Shown piece after piece: positions 23,062 to 33,355 of a stretch of 64,000 nucleotides of DNA. Source of the DNA: Paralithodes platypus (lineage: Eukaryota; Arthropoda; Malacostraca; Decapoda; Lithodidae); the NCBI GenBank assembly GCA_032716605.1, contig CM064519.1, positions 22,893,688-22,957,687 of the forward strand. Reading direction: 5' to 3'. Under the pieces are notes generated by a model, which was not told where the DNA came from, searched no databases, and was given only the letters and a program-made list of their open reading frames with translations. Every line of letters begins with the position of its first letter. The first letter of the stretch is position 1. The position numbers and the translations under genes were made by a program.

Positions 23062-23540
23062 AGTCAGAAAAGTGTAGGTTAACAAGAAAAGTAGTATGAC
23101 CAAGGGAAAAAATATATAATATATAGTATATGGAAAACATGAAAATTTAAGAAAGAACAGATAATTAAGAACACAGGAAATTAAGAAGAGGTAAAGTGTT
23201 TAACAATGTATAAAGCAAATTTAAAAGATAGTCAGAAAAGTGTAGGTTAACAAGAAAAGTAGTATGACTAAGGGAAAAAAAATTATATATACAGTATATG
23301 GTAAATATGTAAATTTAAGAAAGGACAGATAATTAAGAACACAGGAAATTAAGAAGAGGTAAAGTGTTTAACAATGTATAAAGCAAATTTAAAAGGTAGT
23401 CAGAAAAGTGTAGGTTAACAAGAAAAGTAGTATGACTAAGGGAAAAAAAATATATAATATATAGTATATGGAAAACATGTAAATTTAAGAAAGAACAGAT
23501 AATTAAGAACACAGGAAATTAAGAGGTAAAGTTTAACAAT
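23062..23540. repeat. Triplicated about 168-bp AT-rich repeat, element C
   Basis: Units start near 23,062, 23,230 and 23,398. Homologous to the arrays in A and D. Confidence 0.85.
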
Positions 23541-23896
23541 GTAAGAGTTACGTTAAAAGGTTGTTGTCTTGTACTTTGTCTGTGAAATTATACATTTTAA
23601 TGGGAAGTGAAGCTAGGAATCTAGGTCAAGAGTGGTAGGGAGGCTGGACTGTGGACAAGCCGGCATGACCCACCTCCTCTACCAATCCTGATTTTAAGTG
23701 AATATTGGAATGGGTGCCTCTCTGTTGTTGGGGTGAAGGAGGTTTGACAAGGGGCGGGGGGGTTATAAAATTCTGTTGATCCTCATCATCATCAGGGGGG
23801 GGGGGGTTATTTAGGGTTGCCGTTAGTCTGGGTGACGGTCTGGTAATAGGGGGTGGTGGTTCACTTTCACTTTGGAAGGGCGGGGTGGATATACCG

Positions 23897-24529
23897 TTAG
23901 TTCTTGTCGTTAGGAATGTGGGTCTGGGGGCGAGCTGGCCCGGGGCCAGTTTTGGAGGGGGGTCTAAGTGGTTTCGGTCGGGGGTAGTGATAGGGGGTTT
24001 TTAAAGATGAAATGGGCAGGTCGAGTCGGGGTTGTTGTTGCGGAAGAGGTTGGTGCTGGGGAGGGGTTGAATTGTGTAGAGAGTTGTGGTCGTGAGTGGG
24101 GTTTGGGGAAGGGTGAGTAAGGCTGAAGGTTGAGAGTTTACTCTGATCGGGTGGCTTGGAGGTTTGGGCTGTGGGGATTTGATAGGGAGATGGTGGGGGG
24201 GGGGGTCTGGGCAGGCAGGGTTGTGGTTTGAGAGGGGTTGAATTTGGACTGATTTTATTTTCGGGAGAGACATGGATGGGATTTCGAGGAGTGGTTGAAG
24301 TTGAGAGGTTGATTATGTTGTTTGGGGCGAGAGAGAGAGTATTTTGGGGTTTAGCCAAGGTGGAAAAAGTTTTGTGGTTGGATTGGGATGGGAGTGGTAT
24401 TTTGTCGAGCGGGATCTTTGGGGGTGGAATTTGGGGCGGGTGGGGTAACGGTGAAGAGGGGGAGGTTGAAAGTTTAGCTGGGCTCATGATGGTGGGGGAC
24501 CGACTGGTGAGCAGGTGTTCGGTACGCAT
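23897..24529 (-). CDS. Proline-rich ORF of element C
   Basis: A 210-codon frame dominated by Pro, Ser, Thr and Asn, lacking recognisable catalytic motifs. It corresponds to 49,637-50,278 in element D, with the same N-terminus (RTEHLLTSRSPTI) and the same C-terminal TCPFH segment followed by divergent ends. Conservation of the frame between two diverged copies gives modest support for coding. It may be a downstream domain of the Gag-like polyprotein reached by frameshifting, or an independent ORF. Confidence 0.5.
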   Translation of the reverse strand: MRTEHLLTSRSPTIMSPAKLSTSPSSPLPHPPQIPPPKIPLDKIPLPSQSNHKTFSTLAKPQNTLSLAPNNIINLSTSTTPRNPIHVSPENKISPNSTPLKPQPCLPRPPPPPSPYQIPTAQTSKPPDQSKLSTFSLTHPSPNPTHDHNSLHNSTPPQHQPLPQQQPRLDLPISSLKTPYHYPRPKPLRPPSKTGPGPARPQTHIPNDKN

Positions 24530-25253
24530 GAGGGGGGGGAAATCACTTTGGTGGGGGTCACGCGTGAGGGGGGGATTAACGGCGCGTGTGGGAGGATCAG
24601 AGTGGTGGGGTTTGTCGGTGGCAGTGACGGTTTGCTTAGAGGTTATCTGGGGTTGGTGGGTTTGTCTGTCATGAGGGGGTGAGTCAAGTGTGGGGTTTTG
24701 AAGTTTATTAGGGGTGTGAATTGTGGGGGGGTGGAAGGGAGCTACTGACGGAAAACTGTCACAAGGGAAATTTTGTTGGTGGGGGAATAGCTGAGTATTT
24801 CTGGGGGAAGGGGGGGAACATGGTTGGGTCCCTAGGTCGTCACGCGTGAGGGGAGGATTAACGGCGCGTGTGGGAGGATCAGAGTGGTGGGGTGTGTCGG
24901 TGGCAGTGACGGTTTGTTTAGAGGTTATATGGGATTGGTGGGTTTGTCTGTCATGAGGGGGTGAGTCAAGTGTGGGGTTTTGAAGTTTATTAGGGGTGTG
25001 AATTGTGGGGGGGTGGAAGGGAGCTACTGACGGAAAACTGTCACAAGGGAAATTTTGTTGGTGGGGAAATAGCTGAGCATTTCTGGGGGAAGGGGGGGAA
25101 CATGGTTGGGTCCCTAGGTCGTCACGCGTGAGGGGAGGATTAACGGTGCGTGTGGGAGGGTCAGGATGGTGAGAGGTGAGCGAGTTAGGAAACGGGATTT
25201 GTTGGGGGCACTGCGGCGGGTTGGTGGGGGAAGAGTTAGGTGTAGAACAGGGG

Positions 25254-26669
25254 TTATTGGTAGAGGACTGATGTATTGATTTGGGGGTTGTTAACAGGAC
25301 GAATTTGGGGAATTTCCTTGGTGTCAGTCTCGGTCTGGTTAAAGGTTATGTGGGACTGGGGAGGATTAGTGGGGGCAGAGTTAGGCATAGGACATGGGTT
25401 GTTGAGGGAGGAGTGATGTACTGATTTGGGGTTGTTAACAGGACGAGTTTGGGGAATTTTCTTGGTGGCAGTCTCGGTCTGGTTAGAGGTTATCTGGGAC
25501 TGGTGAGTTTGTTTGACATGAGAGGGCGAGTCAAGTGTGGGGTTTCGAAGTTTTCTAGGGGTGTGAATTGTGTGGGGGTGGAAGGGAGCTACTGACTGAA
25601 AACTGTCACAAGCTACCGACGGAAAACTGTCACAAGGGAAATTTTGTTGGTGGGGGAATAGCTGAACATTTCTGGGGTCATGGGGAAAATATGTTGTGGT
25701 AGGCCTACATAGGTAGGCATAGCTAGAATGGGGGGGTTGTGGGGGGGGCGGCGGAGGGTTGGTGGGGGAAGAGTTAGGTGTAGAACAGGGGTTATTGGTA
25801 GAGGACTGATGTATTGATTTGGGGTTGTTAACAGGACGAATTTTGGGAATCTTCTTGGTGGCAGTCACGGTCTGGTTAGCGGTTATCTGGGGTTGGTGGG
25901 TTTGTTTGACATGCATAGAAAAAGGATGGGGTTTATGGGGTAACACAATTGATGGAAGATGATCGTTGGTGGATGGCTGGGCAGGGGAAAATTTAGGGAT
26001 GGTCAGAGAGGATAGAGGCAAGGAAGAGTGCACTGGGGTTGGACTTTCACCGGAAGTCATTTTGGAAGGGTGCACGGAGTCTTGGATAGGGGCTGAAGGG
26101 TTGGATAGGGGATTCATCGAACTGCATAGGCATTCTTCTCTGATGGAGAGCATATGTTCTTCGAATAAGCCATACGGGTCGAGATGGGCGGTGATGTGGG
26201 GTGGGAAGATGTTTAACAATGCGGTGAATAAGAGTTCATTTTGTTGGTCGTAATCTTCATAGCTATACGTGGTCCTCACGTATCTGTAGAGTTGTATGAG
26301 GGTCACATTTATATCCCCTTCATACTTGATCTCGTCGACTTTTATTATTTTGGGGGCGACGGGGAAACCCAAAAGTGGATCTAAGGTCCGGATCACGAAG
26401 GATCGAAACTGGTTCCAGGTAAACTCTGGCGTATTCTGTGTCACAGTTTGGCGAATAAATTCTTTAAAGGTAGGCTTATCAACAAGTTGGGAAACGGCTT
26501 CTCTCAACTGTGTAATATGCGAAATTGCAACGGCGATTTTTTCGCGGTCATTATGAAGTACCACATCGTACACTGGCTTTATTATGTCTAAGTAACTGGT
26601 GATATCATACGTGTTTACATCATACTTGGGAATGTGTGCGAGTGGCTGAAGATTTCGCGATGTTGCCAT
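25254..26669 (-). CDS. Gag-like protein of element C
   Basis: The longest intact copy: ATG at 26,669, stop at 25,254, 471 codons. Residues 1 to about 190 form a conserved helical domain (HIPKYDVNTYDITSYLDIIK, TWNQFRSFVIRTLDPLLG, ELLFTALLNIFPPHITAHLD). The rest is proline-rich and contains degenerate repeats of about 100 residues. A capsid or nucleoprotein role is inferred from its place right after the primer-binding site. No CCHC knuckle, protease or RT motif follows. Compared with D it keeps an about 18-residue stretch (VDKPTFKEFIRQTVTQ) that D lacks. Confidence 0.75.
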   Translation of the reverse strand: MATSRNLQPLAHIPKYDVNTYDITSYLDIIKPVYDVVLHNDREKIAVAISHITQLREAVSQLVDKPTFKEFIRQTVTQNTPEFTWNQFRSFVIRTLDPLLGFPVAPKIIKVDEIKYEGDINVTLIQLYRYVRTTYSYEDYDQQNELLFTALLNIFPPHITAHLDPYGLFEEHMLSIREECLCSSMNPLSNPSAPIQDSVHPSKMTSGESPTPVHSSLPLSSLTIPKFSPAQPSTNDHLPSIVLPHKPHPFSMHVKQTHQPQITANQTVTATKKIPKIRPVNNPKSIHQSSTNNPCSTPNSSPTNPPPPPPQPPHSSYAYLCRPTTTYFPHDPRNVQLFPHQQNFPCDSFPSVACDSFQSVAPFHPHTIHTPRKLRNPTLDSPSHVKQTHQSQITSNQTETATKKIPQTRPVNNPKSVHHSSLNNPCPMPNSAPTNPPQSHITFNQTETDTKEIPQIRPVNNPQINTSVLYQ

Positions 26670-26723
26670 GCTTCTACTGTTCCAAACTTGCAGTGTAATG
26701 CAACCTTTTATCCGAATCAAGAA

Positions 26724-26738
26724 CCACCGCTGCCGCCA
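26724..26738 (-). other. Primer-binding site of element C
   Basis: Sense TGGCGGCAGCGGTGG, identical to that of A and D, although the LTR beside it belongs to family S. Confidence 0.75.
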
Positions 26739-26739
26739 A

Positions 26740-27188
26740 TGTTATGCTAGGTTTTTCCAGGTTAAATAGGAATGAGAATTATCCCCAGACTACCTTTAGG
26801 ATCAACCATTCCTGGTACCTGGCGCGGGGTACGAACCTCTGAAGGGAATTTAACCCCCCTAAAAACCCACAGGTTTTGAGATGCCTTGGGTGGGGTTCGA
26901 ACCCTGGTTAGTGACGCACCACCATCACCACCAGGCCCGCGCGCTAACCCACTGTACTACCACGGACGTACAAAAGTATAGCAACCTTAGTCCGATTTTA
27001 AAGAACCACGGTGATGGTCTCTCGAGATGAGTTTATTGGACTTACCATCTACGACTATTTTCGAACCACGGTGATAGTCTCTCGAGACGAGTTTATTGGA
27101 CTTACCATCTACGACTATTTTACGCTATACCTGACGTCAACTCGGGTTAGTATTATTGTGGGTGCGGGACATTTTCGAGGGCATTACA
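26740..27188 (-). repeat. 5' LTR of element C (family S, 449 bp)
   Basis: The sense strand starts TGTAATGCCC and ends CTAGCATAACA. It carries the 60-bp tandem pair, TGACGTCA and the tRNA-like segment. It adjoins GTAAC at 27,189-27,193. Confidence 0.88.
26882..26969 (-). other. tRNA-like segment in S LTR (copy 3)
   Basis: 88 nt, same A- and B-box motifs as the copies at 19,133 and 19,686. A TTTTT run follows about 25 nt downstream on the sense strand. Confidence 0.7.
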
Positions 27189-27748
27189 GTAACAGTTACT
27201 TATTCGAATAAATAACAGTCCTGAAAACAGTTACTTGTTACTTACTCCAATAAGTAACAGTTACTTATTCGAATAAATAAGTGTATTGAAAACAGTTACT
27301 TGTTCCAATAAGTAACAGAGTCCTGAAAACAGTTCCTTGTTACTTGTTACTTATTCCAATAGGTAACAGTTACTTATTCGAATAAGTAACAGTCCTGAAA
27401 ACAGTTCCTTGTTACTTGTTACTTATTCCAATAGGTAACAGTTACTTATTCGAATAAGTAACAGTCCTGAAAACAGTTACTTGTTACTTGTTACTTATTC
27501 CAATAAGTAACAGAGTCCTGAAAACAGTTACTTGTTACTTGTTACTTATTCCAATAGGTAACAGTTACTTATTCGAATAAGTAACAGTCCTGAAAACAGT
27601 TACTTGTTACTTATTCCAATAAGAAACAGTTACTTATTCGAATAAGTAACAGAGTCCTGAAAACAGTTACTTAATTGTTACTTGTTACTTATTCCAATAG
27701 GTAACAGTTACTTATTCGAATAAGTAACAGAGTCCTGAAAACAGTTAC
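27189..27748. repeat. Second palindromic array, right part
   Basis: Continues the array cut at 18,809. Several units carry the perfect palindrome GTTACTTATTCGAATAAGTA extended by ac, joined by CAG(AG)TCCTGAAAACAG. The first five bases are the right GTAAC duplication of element C. Confidence 0.9.
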
Positions 27749-27773
27749 TCGAGATTCGTCGCTTTGTTTACAT

Positions 27774-27806
27774 CCGAATGTCCAAAGTCCAAAGTCCAAT
27801 ATCGAA
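27774..27806. repeat. Short third heptamer array (GTCCAAA type)
   Basis: Reads CCGAA, then tgtccaa, agtccaa, agtcca, then atatcgaac. This is the same layout as the other arrays (a CGAA core followed by three seven-base repeats) but with a different heptamer. It sits 25 bp beyond the TTACTTG array. Confidence 0.55.
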
Positions 27807-27830
27807 CAACTCTCAGCCAGCTGAAAGGGA

Positions 27831-28800
27831 GTGAGAATCTGGGGTAGTTTGTTAAATAAAGTAAAAGAAAGGGTAAATAGGTATGAAGTGATAAGAGGAC
27901 TATGGAAAGGGATTGGGGTACCAGCAATAATGCATGGATTGGAGGCTATAGCTTGCACTGAGGAGGAGGTTAAGAGGCTGGAGAGGGTACAGAACAGAGT
28001 TGGTAGACTGGCACTAGGAGCAAAAACATGGACGGCAGTGGAGGCAATTAGAGGGGATATGGGTTGGAGCACCTTCAGGGAAAGAATCATTAAGGCAAAA
28101 TTGAAATACAAGATTAGGTTAGATAAGTTGGAGAACAACACCTGGATTAGGAGAATCTATGAGTGGTCAAGGGATAGGAGTAGTTGGGGAGGGGATTGCA
28201 GGAGAAAGCTAAGGAGAATAGGGATGAGACAAGAGAGACCAGGAACAGAATGGAAAGAAATATTGGGAGGAGATACAGTTGGAGAGGGAGGAAACATTAC
28301 AAATATAGTTGAGAAGAGAATTCAGGAATGGGGGTTAAGAGAATGGAGAAGTGGAATGGATAGGAAAAAGACCTTGGATATGTACAGGAAGAAGTCAAAG
28401 CCGAAAAGAGAAGAGTGGTATGATGTGGGTTTAGGAGGCAAAATACTGTTCAAGATAAGAGCTGGGGCATGGGAATTAAACACGAGAACATGGAGGTGGA
28501 ACGGATGTGCAAAGGAATGTAGGAACTGCTGGGTAGGAGGAGATCAGAGGGTGGAAGAGACGGTGGAGCATGTAATAACAGAATGTGAAGCATACAAATT
28601 GGAGCGGGAGGGGCTAGAAACGAGGATGAGATATGTGGGAGGAAGTGAAAACCAGGGAGGACAGAGGAATGGTATGGTTATGTGGGTTGGAAGGACTAGA
28701 AGAACGAAGAGTGAAGGAAAGAATGATGATACTGAAGACATTCCTGAAAGAAGTATGGATTAGGTCTTCCAGGATAGTAGAGTATTGTCATGCAGTAACT
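27831..28800 (+). pseudogene. C-terminal fragment of a non-LTR retrotransposon ORF2
   Basis: The frame contains the post-RT region seen in many LINEs: LERVQNRVGRLALGA, AIRGDMGWSTFRER and a zinc-binding-like CAKECRNCW with VEHVITEC downstream. The catalytic RT part is absent (5' truncation), and the apparent start is not real. Around 28,630 the better frame switches to one reading WEEVKTREDRG and ERRVKERMMILKTF to a stop near 28,800, so one frameshift is likely. A possible AATAAA lies at about 28,840. The LINE clade is not resolved. Confidence 0.7.
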
Positions 28801-29186
28801 AAGATTCACCTCCCCTAAGACAAAAAGGACTTCTTGTCTTAATAAACAGTGCAAACACAAGTCCTTACTATCCTTTGACAGTGAATGGGTACCCTTCAGT
28901 ACTGGTGCACATTAGGCCAGGAAAGTTTGAAGGAAATTAAGTAAATCTAAGATTTCTCCAGATCGGCACCCCGCTCTGGAGAAATATGATTTTGACCCTT
29001 CATTAACAGTTTCTGATAAGGGCACCCCAAAGTCCTTATACTGTCTGTGAATATAAAAACCCTATTCTAGGATCTTTGTTACTTGTGGTAACTCAATCAT
29101 TTAACATAGAGACCTCTAATAGTTTGTATCTTAAATATTAAAATCATAAGTGTGTAGGCAACCCTCCACTTATATTTTAATATCTT
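28801..29186. other. Intergenic DNA
   Basis: Probably LINE 3' UTR followed by AT-rich sequence. Nothing else recognised. Confidence 0.3.
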
Positions 29187-31604
29187 TAGAATACCCCAGA
29201 AAGCAAAAAATCCCAAGACACGGAAATCCTGAGTAGCGAAGGGACCATCACCTGCGCAACCACTCCCTTGTAAACACCTGCTATTTCACATGTAGGCCTA
29301 TAATCCCTCACCGATGATTCCATACATATACCTGAACCATCTCAATTATTTGTGTTACCCCCATGAAACCCCGTTTTTTATACCTCCCATACCGCCCAGC
29401 AGAAATGTCTCAGATACCCATATCATCTCCATTTCTATGTATGCCCACGCTCCACAGAAAACCAACATTTCCGCCCCCACTATTATAAGTCACGCCCAGC
29501 AGAAATGTCTCAAATACACATACCGAGATCTTGTACATTAAGACTCTAATTCACCCTGTATCCCCTTTTATTTATATTCTAAGTACGTAAGGTAACTATA
29601 CAAACCTGTCTGTACATGCCTTAATGATCATGCCTTATCATGTTAAAACATAGGAACAATACTTCATTTCTTTGTTATACTATAGTTGTGTATATATGTG
29701 TCTCCCTGTGCAATGATTATTGCTATTTCCCATGTACAATCCCTCACCGATGATACCATAAATATACCTATGTTTTCTACCTCGGGACTATAGTTCCACC
29801 ATCGCTATACCTATACATGTACGCACACGCCTAACCTTTTGGATCACCCTGTATCCTCTTCCTTCATAAACCACCAACACACACGACTGTCCCTTTTCCA
29901 AGCGTAGAGGAATGCCACCTTTATGCACCAAGTTTGACCACCACTATGCTAACCCCTAACCTCCCCTCTAGATGTAGTAATAGCCCTATGCTCTTTTCAA
30001 ACTCTCCACCCAAGCAATACCACTAGTAATGACGAGAGAAAATCACTAAAAGAATCTTTCAACTATATCAAATAAATCCACAATCGAAGCAATTGCTGAA
30101 TGAGACCCAGACCGTCAATAGAGGTCACTTTAAAATTGCACAAAAAGACACCCGTGACATACACCAGCTAGCCTCGCGTGGGGCTCTCCACAACTCAACC
30201 TCAACATTCAATCATACCTTACAAAATCAGCTTTAGAAGCCTGATCTAGGTTCTTTACTGAATAAGAACTAAATAGAAGAAAGAGTTGCTACTACCCCAA
30301 GTATATATCTCCCCTAACATGTAAATATAACCTCTCACCCCGACCCAGCAGGACGGACGGTGCGAGGCTAGGGCGACGACCGTAGCCCCCTTAAAAAGAT
30401 TGTTTCCCCCTGACCTTGAACCTTAAGCAAACCATTTTTCCTAACCAGCCTGAGTTCCACTCATCAGTAAAACCTAGGTCAATTGATCAACCCCAAGTAA
30501 GAGTATCTACAAAGACAAACTAGACTTTTGTCACAGCCCGAATAAAGTAATAAACTCAATGCCGCATTATTTAAGGTGCGGCCTTCCCCCCTACCCCAAG
30601 GGGCCCCCCCCCCCCCAACATGCGCGTCCTCCCCCCGCGTAGCAATACCGCGACCCTGGCGGTCACCAACCATTCTTGCCAAACACCAGGTGAGTCTTAA
30701 CACCTAACGAGCGGCCTAGGCGGTAAATAATATGTAGCCACCAGCGGGGTGTTTTTACCCAAAATAGGGTTGTTTACGTGATCATTTTCATGCCTAAATA
30801 AGACCCAGAGCGTAAAACAAGTATCTATCCCTGAAAGGGCATAAACAGAGCTTTCCAATGACACCCCAACGATCCTTGTACGACCGCTAGTTTTCTTGCA
30901 ACAATTGCGCAACACGAGTGCAAAAACCATGTAATTCGGTACTTTCCCTACACAATTCACTGTGTAGCGAGTGTGAGAGGGTGGAGGAGGGTGGGATTCA
31001 TGTCAGTTGGTCTACCACGGTGGTCTGGAGCAGTCATACGCTCGCTACTCTCCTGCCACCACTTGTCTCTCTCTCTCAGCAACATTACGTGCTGAAAATG
31101 GCACACGACTTATGTTGTGAGCCGCCACATAGTCCAAATTTCTTTCACTCGACTTATGTTGCGCGCCGCCAGTTAAGGGTTAAATACCAAGATGAGCAAA
31201 GTCCCATTACTTCCCAATATGCTATACTCCTAATCATTAACGATACCCCCAATCATACCTAAGCTCAGTTCCAAACTCATAATAGCTTTTCCGCTAGATC
31301 AGAGAAGACCATTTATGTTTAATGCTGGAAATGCCTACCAGCACGGGCCTAGGTTGCGCCCCATAAAGTAGTCCCTCCCCTTAACAATATATCTCCCCCT
31401 CCCCCCCCCCCAGACCATAATACTAACTTTGGTTAGAGTAAATGTGTAAAGAACCTTACCCAAAACCATGAACCATCTGAGAAGTATACCAAGAACCTCT
31501 TGCACAACCCCATAAGTTCAAAAGAACAAATAAACCCCTGAATACCCCCAACATCCAGTAGTACCAAAATTCACCACCCCCCTTTGACCAACCCTATAAA
31601 AGCT

Positions 31605-31611
31605 TCTGCCC
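31605..31611 (+). promoter_or_regulatory. TATA box candidate in old LTR
   Basis: TATAAAA in the position corresponding to TATATAAA of the solo LTR (34,387-34,394, minus). Confidence 0.4.
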
Positions 31612-31892
31612 AAGCCACAACTCAGCAGTTCATTATTAGCTCGCAAGTCAACGGCCAACCGCTCTGTTTGAAAGTCTAGTATACTCCATCCCTCAAGATT
31701 CCTGATAATTCGGCACCCCGTAGTCTGTGAAATCTGTGAGTAGGTAAATTAACCTTTTGTGAATATTTTATTATACCCGGACTCCCGAAAGGTAATATAA
31801 TAGGCACAAATATCCAATTTACCAATTATTGATTGTCTTATAAACGCATTGTAGTGTGTCCTCTTCTACTTGGGTTTACAAGCAATCATAGG

Positions 31893-32465
31893 GTGTTACA
31901 GTAACTCCATTTGAATAACCTATCGGATTCTGGTCCCCCAGATTCAATAGTTATCCATTCGAGTACGTTTTCTGTTATAGTTTAGTGGTTGTTGAAGCAG
32001 AAAAAACGCCTTCCAACAGTAACTAAATTAGAATAGTGGACACTAGTACATTCGACTCATTTTTTGTTTTTGTTTTTTTCTATATTCCAACTTACTCCCT
32101 CTCGGGCATAGGCTGGACATTCACAGCTGTACAATGAGCAGTGAAGCCCGTGAGGTCTTGTTCCAGTCTAGGGAGTGAGACATGTGAAGCACGTAGAGTA
32201 CAACGAGCACCTGCTATCTTGCCTTCACATGAGGCAAGGTGCTCACTCATGTCCCGAAGTGACCCCATCTCTGAAGACACCTCGTTCCCGTGCTTCACTG
32301 TCTCATCCCCTACACTCGGACTCTCACTCTTACACACACACACACACAACGCCACCTGTTGAGCAGATAACTCACCAGGCATTGCACCCCTATAGCATAT
32401 TTTGAATATGGGAATACTCATACAGTGCTATTTAATCAGGGAACAATGAGGGTATTTTATTAGCG
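31893..32465. other. Insertion of unknown type in the old LTR
   Basis: This block breaks the alignment between the old LTR and the solo LTR. It has T-rich and CA-repeat tracts ((AC)n at about 32,331-32,349). It contains no known domain. Confidence 0.45.
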
Positions 32466-33350
32466 TTTCGGTGGGCTTTGATCTAGGACAGAAAGACCTT
32501 GCTATGTTAGAAGGGATTATGCGAGAAACTCTTGATTGAGCACTCTGCAAGAATAACTCCTTGGTAACAATTGTCTGTGGCCTTCCAAACAGAATTGTTA
32601 ACTAAAAGGTTTCAAAACCGCCCGAGTTCCTTGAACCTCTTTCAAAGACCAGAGATAGATAAGAAAGTTGCTTTTCCCGACTATCTTACGTTCGTCCGAT
32701 GCCTTGTTAATCCGGCCTATGCCTGAGACATTGTATTTAAGGTCCCCATCCAAGAGTAACATATCGGAACTTCATCACCGGTTAATCAAGTAACCCATCT
32801 GTAACCTTCTCTACACTACCGGACAACTTAGACGGCCCCAGAGCAGCTGTTAACCCCCGACATCACCAACTCAAGATAACCAGGAAACTCCACCACAGTG
32901 CTAATTCTCAAAAGTATCAGTGCTACGATACTATTATTTCTACCATACAGTGTATTCTATTATGTCTCATCTATCTCTAATGTTGTGAAGAAAGTGATCG
33001 CTATGCTAGTGTGTTGGTAATTTATTTCAGTGATAACAATTAACGAATATATAATACTCCCCGCAGTGTACTAATACTGTGTTTGACTATAGCCGCAGTG
33101 ATTAAATCTTCAGACAGAGATTACGGCTTTAACGTATATTGATTTACGAGTCTTCCGACTATCACCTTATCGCTTTTAACCGTATTGCTTCACGTGTACA
33201 AAAGTGCGAGTTAAAGAAGTGAAATTGCCATACCAGTGAAGCTAGCTACTGTTATTCCCTTTACCTACCTTCTTGGGAACAACTATATTACTTATATATC
33301 TTCATCTTTGATTACGAGTCATATTGCCAGAGATTTAACATAACGAGATA

Positions 33351-33355
33351 CTTAG
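33351..33355 (+). repeat. Target-site duplication of solo LTR, left copy (CTTAG)
   Basis: Matches 37,126-37,130. Confidence 0.85.

Larger units (their letters stand above)
18810..27188 (-). mobile_element. Element C: mosaic LTR retrotransposon (family S ends, family L interior)
   Basis: Sense order from the right: S LTR 26,740-27,188; primer-binding site; gag and proline-rich region; polypurine tract 23,001-23,014; L LTR from 23,000 down to about 19,804, lacking its last bases; partial S LTR about 19,803-19,544; S-type primer-binding site; 104 bp internal; S LTR 19,439-18,810. The whole is flanked by one GTAAC duplication, so it integrated as a unit. The L/S joint sits in an A-run, consistent with template switching. 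No RT or integrase is encoded. Confidence 0.85.
29187..33355 (+). repeat. Old family L-related LTR, interrupted
   Basis: Starts TAGAATACCCC, like the TAAAATACCCC start of the LTR at 33,356-37,125, and aligns with it in order: a TATA region (cctataaaag near 31,604 against cctatataaac), ttcggcacccc, gattgtcttataaacg, gttagaagggatta, ctctacactaccggacaac and ctcaagataacc. It is interrupted at 31,893-32,465 by unrelated DNA and at 33,356 by the solo LTR, then resumes at 37,126. Strongly decayed; no ORF of interest. Confidence 0.65.

Noticed and set aside
27174..27760. CRISPR-like array (regular palindromic repeats)
   Set aside because: There are no unique spacers, the palindromes are contiguous, and the context is eukaryotic retroelements.
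32331..32349. (AC)n microsatellite as a LINE tail
   Set aside because: No adjacent LINE coding or 3' UTR was found on either side; it is recorded only as part of the unknown insertion.
32092..32421. A 109-codon ORF
   Set aside because: No motif; it overlaps other short frames on both strands and includes the (AC)n tract.
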